Positions 61,801 through 64,000 of a stretch of DNA of 64,000 nucleotides are shown one piece after another. The notes beneath the pieces were generated by a model, which saw nothing but the letters and a program-made list of their open reading frames with translations, was not told the DNA's origin and made no database searches. The stretch covers positions 175,119,991 through 175,183,990 of the forward strand of contig NC_133120.1 in NCBI RefSeq assembly GCF_033568475.1, given 5' to 3'. Position numbers and translations under genes: made by a program. Position 1 is the stretch's first letter; each line of letters opens with the position of its first letter. The stretch comes from Henckelia pumila. Its lineage: Eukaryota > Streptophyta > Magnoliopsida > Lamiales > Gesneriaceae.

Positions 61801-62726
61801 CTCAAATCAGGCTCTAGGTAACTGTTCAACACCATAGAGTGACATATTTTGTTTACATGCCTTGGATCCAAACTTGTGAGACAAACCAGGTGGTGCCTGT
61901 GTGTAGACTTGCTCTTCAAGTGGAAAAGGATTCTTTACATCTAACAGATTCAAACACCAGTCAGATGTGCACGAATCATGTTTAGTTTCGGCACCGGAGA
62001 AAAAGTCTCAGAATAATCTACCCCATAAGTTTGTGTATAGCCTTTACCAACCAATCGAGATGTATCTTTCTAAGGACCAATCAGAGTCATATCCCAAGGT
62101 GAATGCTGGTTTATAGCCAACAACTTTTTGTTGTGAAAGATCCACATCTCCCAAGTCCCAAGTAGAGCCCATCTTCTCAATCAGCTTCTTCCCGTTTACA
62201 AATAGTTAGAGCTTTCTTCATCTAATTAGGAATTACCACATCTGACACACGTGAAATGAAAGCAAATATGACTGGCTGGAACAGAATTTTATGTTTACCA
62301 GTTTTTAGAATCTGAGGAAGCTTTTCAGTTCCTCTTTGTAATTTGAAGAAAGTAATTTCTTTTCCTTACGTGTCTTGTTTATTCATGCAAGACGTATGTT
62401 CTACCACAGTAGCCTTCCTCTTTTAATTTTAAATTTTTTCCTGAGTTCAAAGTGTAAGATGCACAACTACTGTAAACATTTACATGAATGGAGTTTACGA
62501 AGTTTAAGAAATCGATATTTTCCACAATTTGCAGGCTGAGAGTGCAATTTTGGCCCTCAACTGTTGCGGTCAGATTCTTGGAACCAAACGTATCCGGTAA
62601 GTACATAATCTTATCACGACTAACTATTCTGGTAGATAAATTTTCACGAAAAGTAATATTCTTTTCAGGGTCAGTCCTTCAAAAACGCCTGTGAGGCCAC
62701 AATTTGCCAGCCCTGAAACGCAGTGA
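55857..62726 (+). CDS. PABP-interacting RNA-binding protein, CID8-13 type, 10 coding exons
   Basis: Cytoplasmic or nuclear RNA-binding protein expected to bind the C-terminal (MLLE) domain of poly(A)-binding protein. Exons: 55857-56183, 57360-57470, 57560-57604, 59306-59378, 59460-59572, 60101-60160, 60439-60486, 60573-60641, 62535-62596, 62669-62726. All are GT-AG, 966 nt, 321 aa, near the Arabidopsis CID8-13 length. Seen: acidic N-terminus, PAM2 motif LNPLAEEFFPSYF (about residues 70-82), basic Arg/His stretch RRNYHNHSRRRMSS (110-123), RRM1 from RTVYVSDI (136) with RNP1 LRFAFVEF, and RRM2 from RTVYCTNI (233) with RNP1 TRIAFVEF. The order PAM2, basic region, two RRMs is diagnostic of this subfamily. 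Introns hold a TRIM and an antisense copia remnant, and exon 4 has a duplicated acceptor upstream. No break is seen. Which CID member it is cannot be told by eye. Confidence 0.93.
58299..58692 (+). mobile_element. TRIM retrotransposon, complete, in a CID-gene intron
   Basis: LTRs at 58299-58420 and 58571-58692 (122 bp each) differ at only two or so positions by eye. PBS TGGTATCAGAAC at 58421-58432. GTGGGTGGTG precedes the second LTR. The target duplication AGTTT is perfect (58294-58298, 58693-58697). The ends are TG...TA, not TG...CA. It shares CCCACAT, GAGCTAGCTTTTG and GTTAGGTCCAA with the TRIM at 41318, so they are one family. It lies in sense orientation in intron 57605-59305. Confidence 0.92.
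60870..62200 (-). pseudogene. Ty1/copia RT-RNase H remnant in a CID-gene intron (antisense)
   Basis: Read on the minus strand from about 62050: KGYTQTYGVDYSETFSPV (start of copia RT). Then, after deletions, comes an RNase H region with VTDRRSTS (about 61300), an altered EAE block, DNKSAIN and HDRTKFVVIDRHFVKKKL (about 61050-60980), and VSKLGMIDI near 60890. Many stops and frame breaks are present. LTRs were not found. It sits in intron 60642-62534 in opposite orientation to the gene. Confidence 0.8.
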
Positions 62727-63618
62727 TCCTGTTGAGATGAAAACTTTGCCAGAGTTTTCGGTTTTCTCGAAACTGAAACATTAATACTCTCGAGTACTTA
62801 ACTACAGTTTATGTGTGGGATGGTCCCATTCTTGCATGCTTTTATTCAACTTGATATCAAATGCTAACTTCAGTGTTATGAAATTGGTATTTGGTATATT
62901 ATCTCTTTTCCTTCATATTGCAATTCGATATCACCGTTTTCAGTCAATCTCGACGAAACTCGATGTCCTATAACTTTTTTAGGATGTTCTTTGGTCGTTT
63001 GGGTTTTCTAGTGTTCCCTTGTCATTGTACCACTATAGGTTTAGAGAACATAGATGTATTATCACTAGGCCTCTCAAATATTGGTTTTTGTGAACCTGGT
63101 TTAGGTTGGCTGAAATTTTTTGAAAATTACTCAGCCAAATTAAATTTTTTAACGTCAGTATTTAAAAAGGATAACATTTATACCTTGAGAAAAATAAATA
63201 GGTTTTCCATAAAAAAATTTATATTTTTTAATACATTTTTTTTTTACAATTTTTCAAGGAATATACAAACGCGCCCGCCCTTTAATTGTTTCCTAAATTG
63301 GAAGATTGGATTCGCATGGTCATTCTTGCAGAGAACAATTGGAAGGTTCAAAAATAGAGAACAATTGGAAGGTTCAAAAATGAGAATACAATGGAGTCTT
63401 TAGACAGACAACACATTCTTCTTCTTTGCAAACACTTTTATCTTACTACATATATATTTTTTTTTTTCATTTTTTTAAAAACACCACTTCATAACCCCCT
63501 CTAACACTAATAACTTCAGACAAATAGAACCCTAAATTCTCTAGCAGATTTGAATTTGATACCTATCATTAATTTGAAAGTAGTCATATGTTGCACCTCC
63601 TTATAATCATGATACTGA
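62727..63618 (+). other. 3' UTR and downstream flank of the CID-type gene; no gene seen
   Basis: It begins with the probable 3' UTR. A long open frame at 62891-63403 has no recognisable features and an unnatural Phe/Asn-rich composition, so it is not called. AGAGAACAATTGGAAGGTTC is repeated in tandem near 63331-63380. Confidence 0.5.
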
Positions 63619-64000
63619 TCAACTGGATAACTGCAATGTCCAATCATTCACAATCAATTCTTCTTTACCATTTACCCTTCGTCTTTTCTCCCTTAAACCT
63701 ATTATTGGTTTCAGAAACTCGTCATCAATAGACTCTTCACTGGCTAAATCTGAATTATCATCAAACTCGTCATCAATAGATTTTTCACTAGCTAAATTCG
63801 AATTATCATCAGGTGACATTGAATCTCCAAAATCTTTGTAAGATTCATCAAAAATATCATCAAAGCCCTTAAATCATTGAACCCATTGACTTCTGGTTCA
63901 TGTTTTTTTAAGTGCATCATCTACTGGAACATCAACTATATGTTAATCCTTTATAGGTTCACTAAAGTCTCTAAAAGGTACAATTTTACCTTCTGGATCT
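63619..64000 (-). pseudogene. Partial acidic-repeat coding remnant at the window edge
   Basis: A minus-strand frame (63819-63619) contains two 16-residue acidic units, DDNSDLASEESIDDEF and a variant, from a 48-bp tandem repeat. It ends with a basic stretch (REKRRRVNGKEELIV). Upstream to 64000 the same strand is open only in pieces, with stops. No family is recognised. It could be the last exon of a gene or a transposon fragment; the remainder lies outside. Confidence 0.35.

Noticed and set aside
62891..63403. 170-codon open frame downstream of the CID-type gene
   Set aside because: No motif, a Phe/Asn/Lys-heavy composition typical of AT-rich non-coding DNA, and it lies in the 3' flank of a real gene.

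Overview
The window is plant nuclear DNA, AT-rich and full of repeats. Three intact multi-exon genes with GT-AG introns, Ty3/gypsy and Ty1/copia remnants, an endogenous caulimovirid and small non-autonomous elements all fit a eudicot. The retroelement style looks like an asterid such as Lamiales, but that is an impression, not a demonstrated assignment.

Layout. 1-17044 is a nested, decayed retrotransposon cluster. A gypsy element on + (LTR end, PBS, gag, protease, RT; five in-frame stops and a probable 213-bp intron) runs to about 3770. It is fused to the 3' part and LTR of another gypsy family (to 7128). Behind that lie an inverted related element (7129-10271), LTR-derived blocks in both orientations (10272-16482) and a copia-type LTR (16484-17044). 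17999-25044 is a genome-length, circularly permuted endogenous pararetrovirus holding protease-RT-RNase H, a transactivator-like gene, promoter, PBS, movement protein, a small coiled-coil ORF and coat protein. It is broken by stops and frameshifts and bounded by A-runs.

25045-45000 holds two host genes on the minus strand. The first is a UBP25-like ubiquitin-specific protease (8 exons, 26016-34506, 778 aa deduced). The second is methylthioribose-1-phosphate isomerase of the methionine salvage (Yang) cycle (9 exons, 37465-42873, 380 aa), whose introns carry a SINE and a complete TRIM element with a 5-bp target duplication.

45380-45575 is a probable short Helitron. 48165-54596 is the most unusual locus: a 3.2-kb element with PIF/Harbinger-like ends (GGCTCCGTTTGGAC, TTA target) that carries captured cytochrome P450 exons, with a second copy inserted into it in inverted orientation. 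The result is two 2.7-kb inverted arms around a 0.47-kb spacer, a candidate source of long hairpin RNA.

55857-62726 (+) is a CID8-13-type gene (10 coding exons, 321 aa) with a PAM2 motif and two RRMs. Its introns hold a second TRIM and an antisense copia remnant. The three host genes are functionally unrelated housekeeping or regulatory genes, and no operon or cluster logic links them. Exon boundaries were read by eye; in all three genes the summed coding length is a multiple of three.
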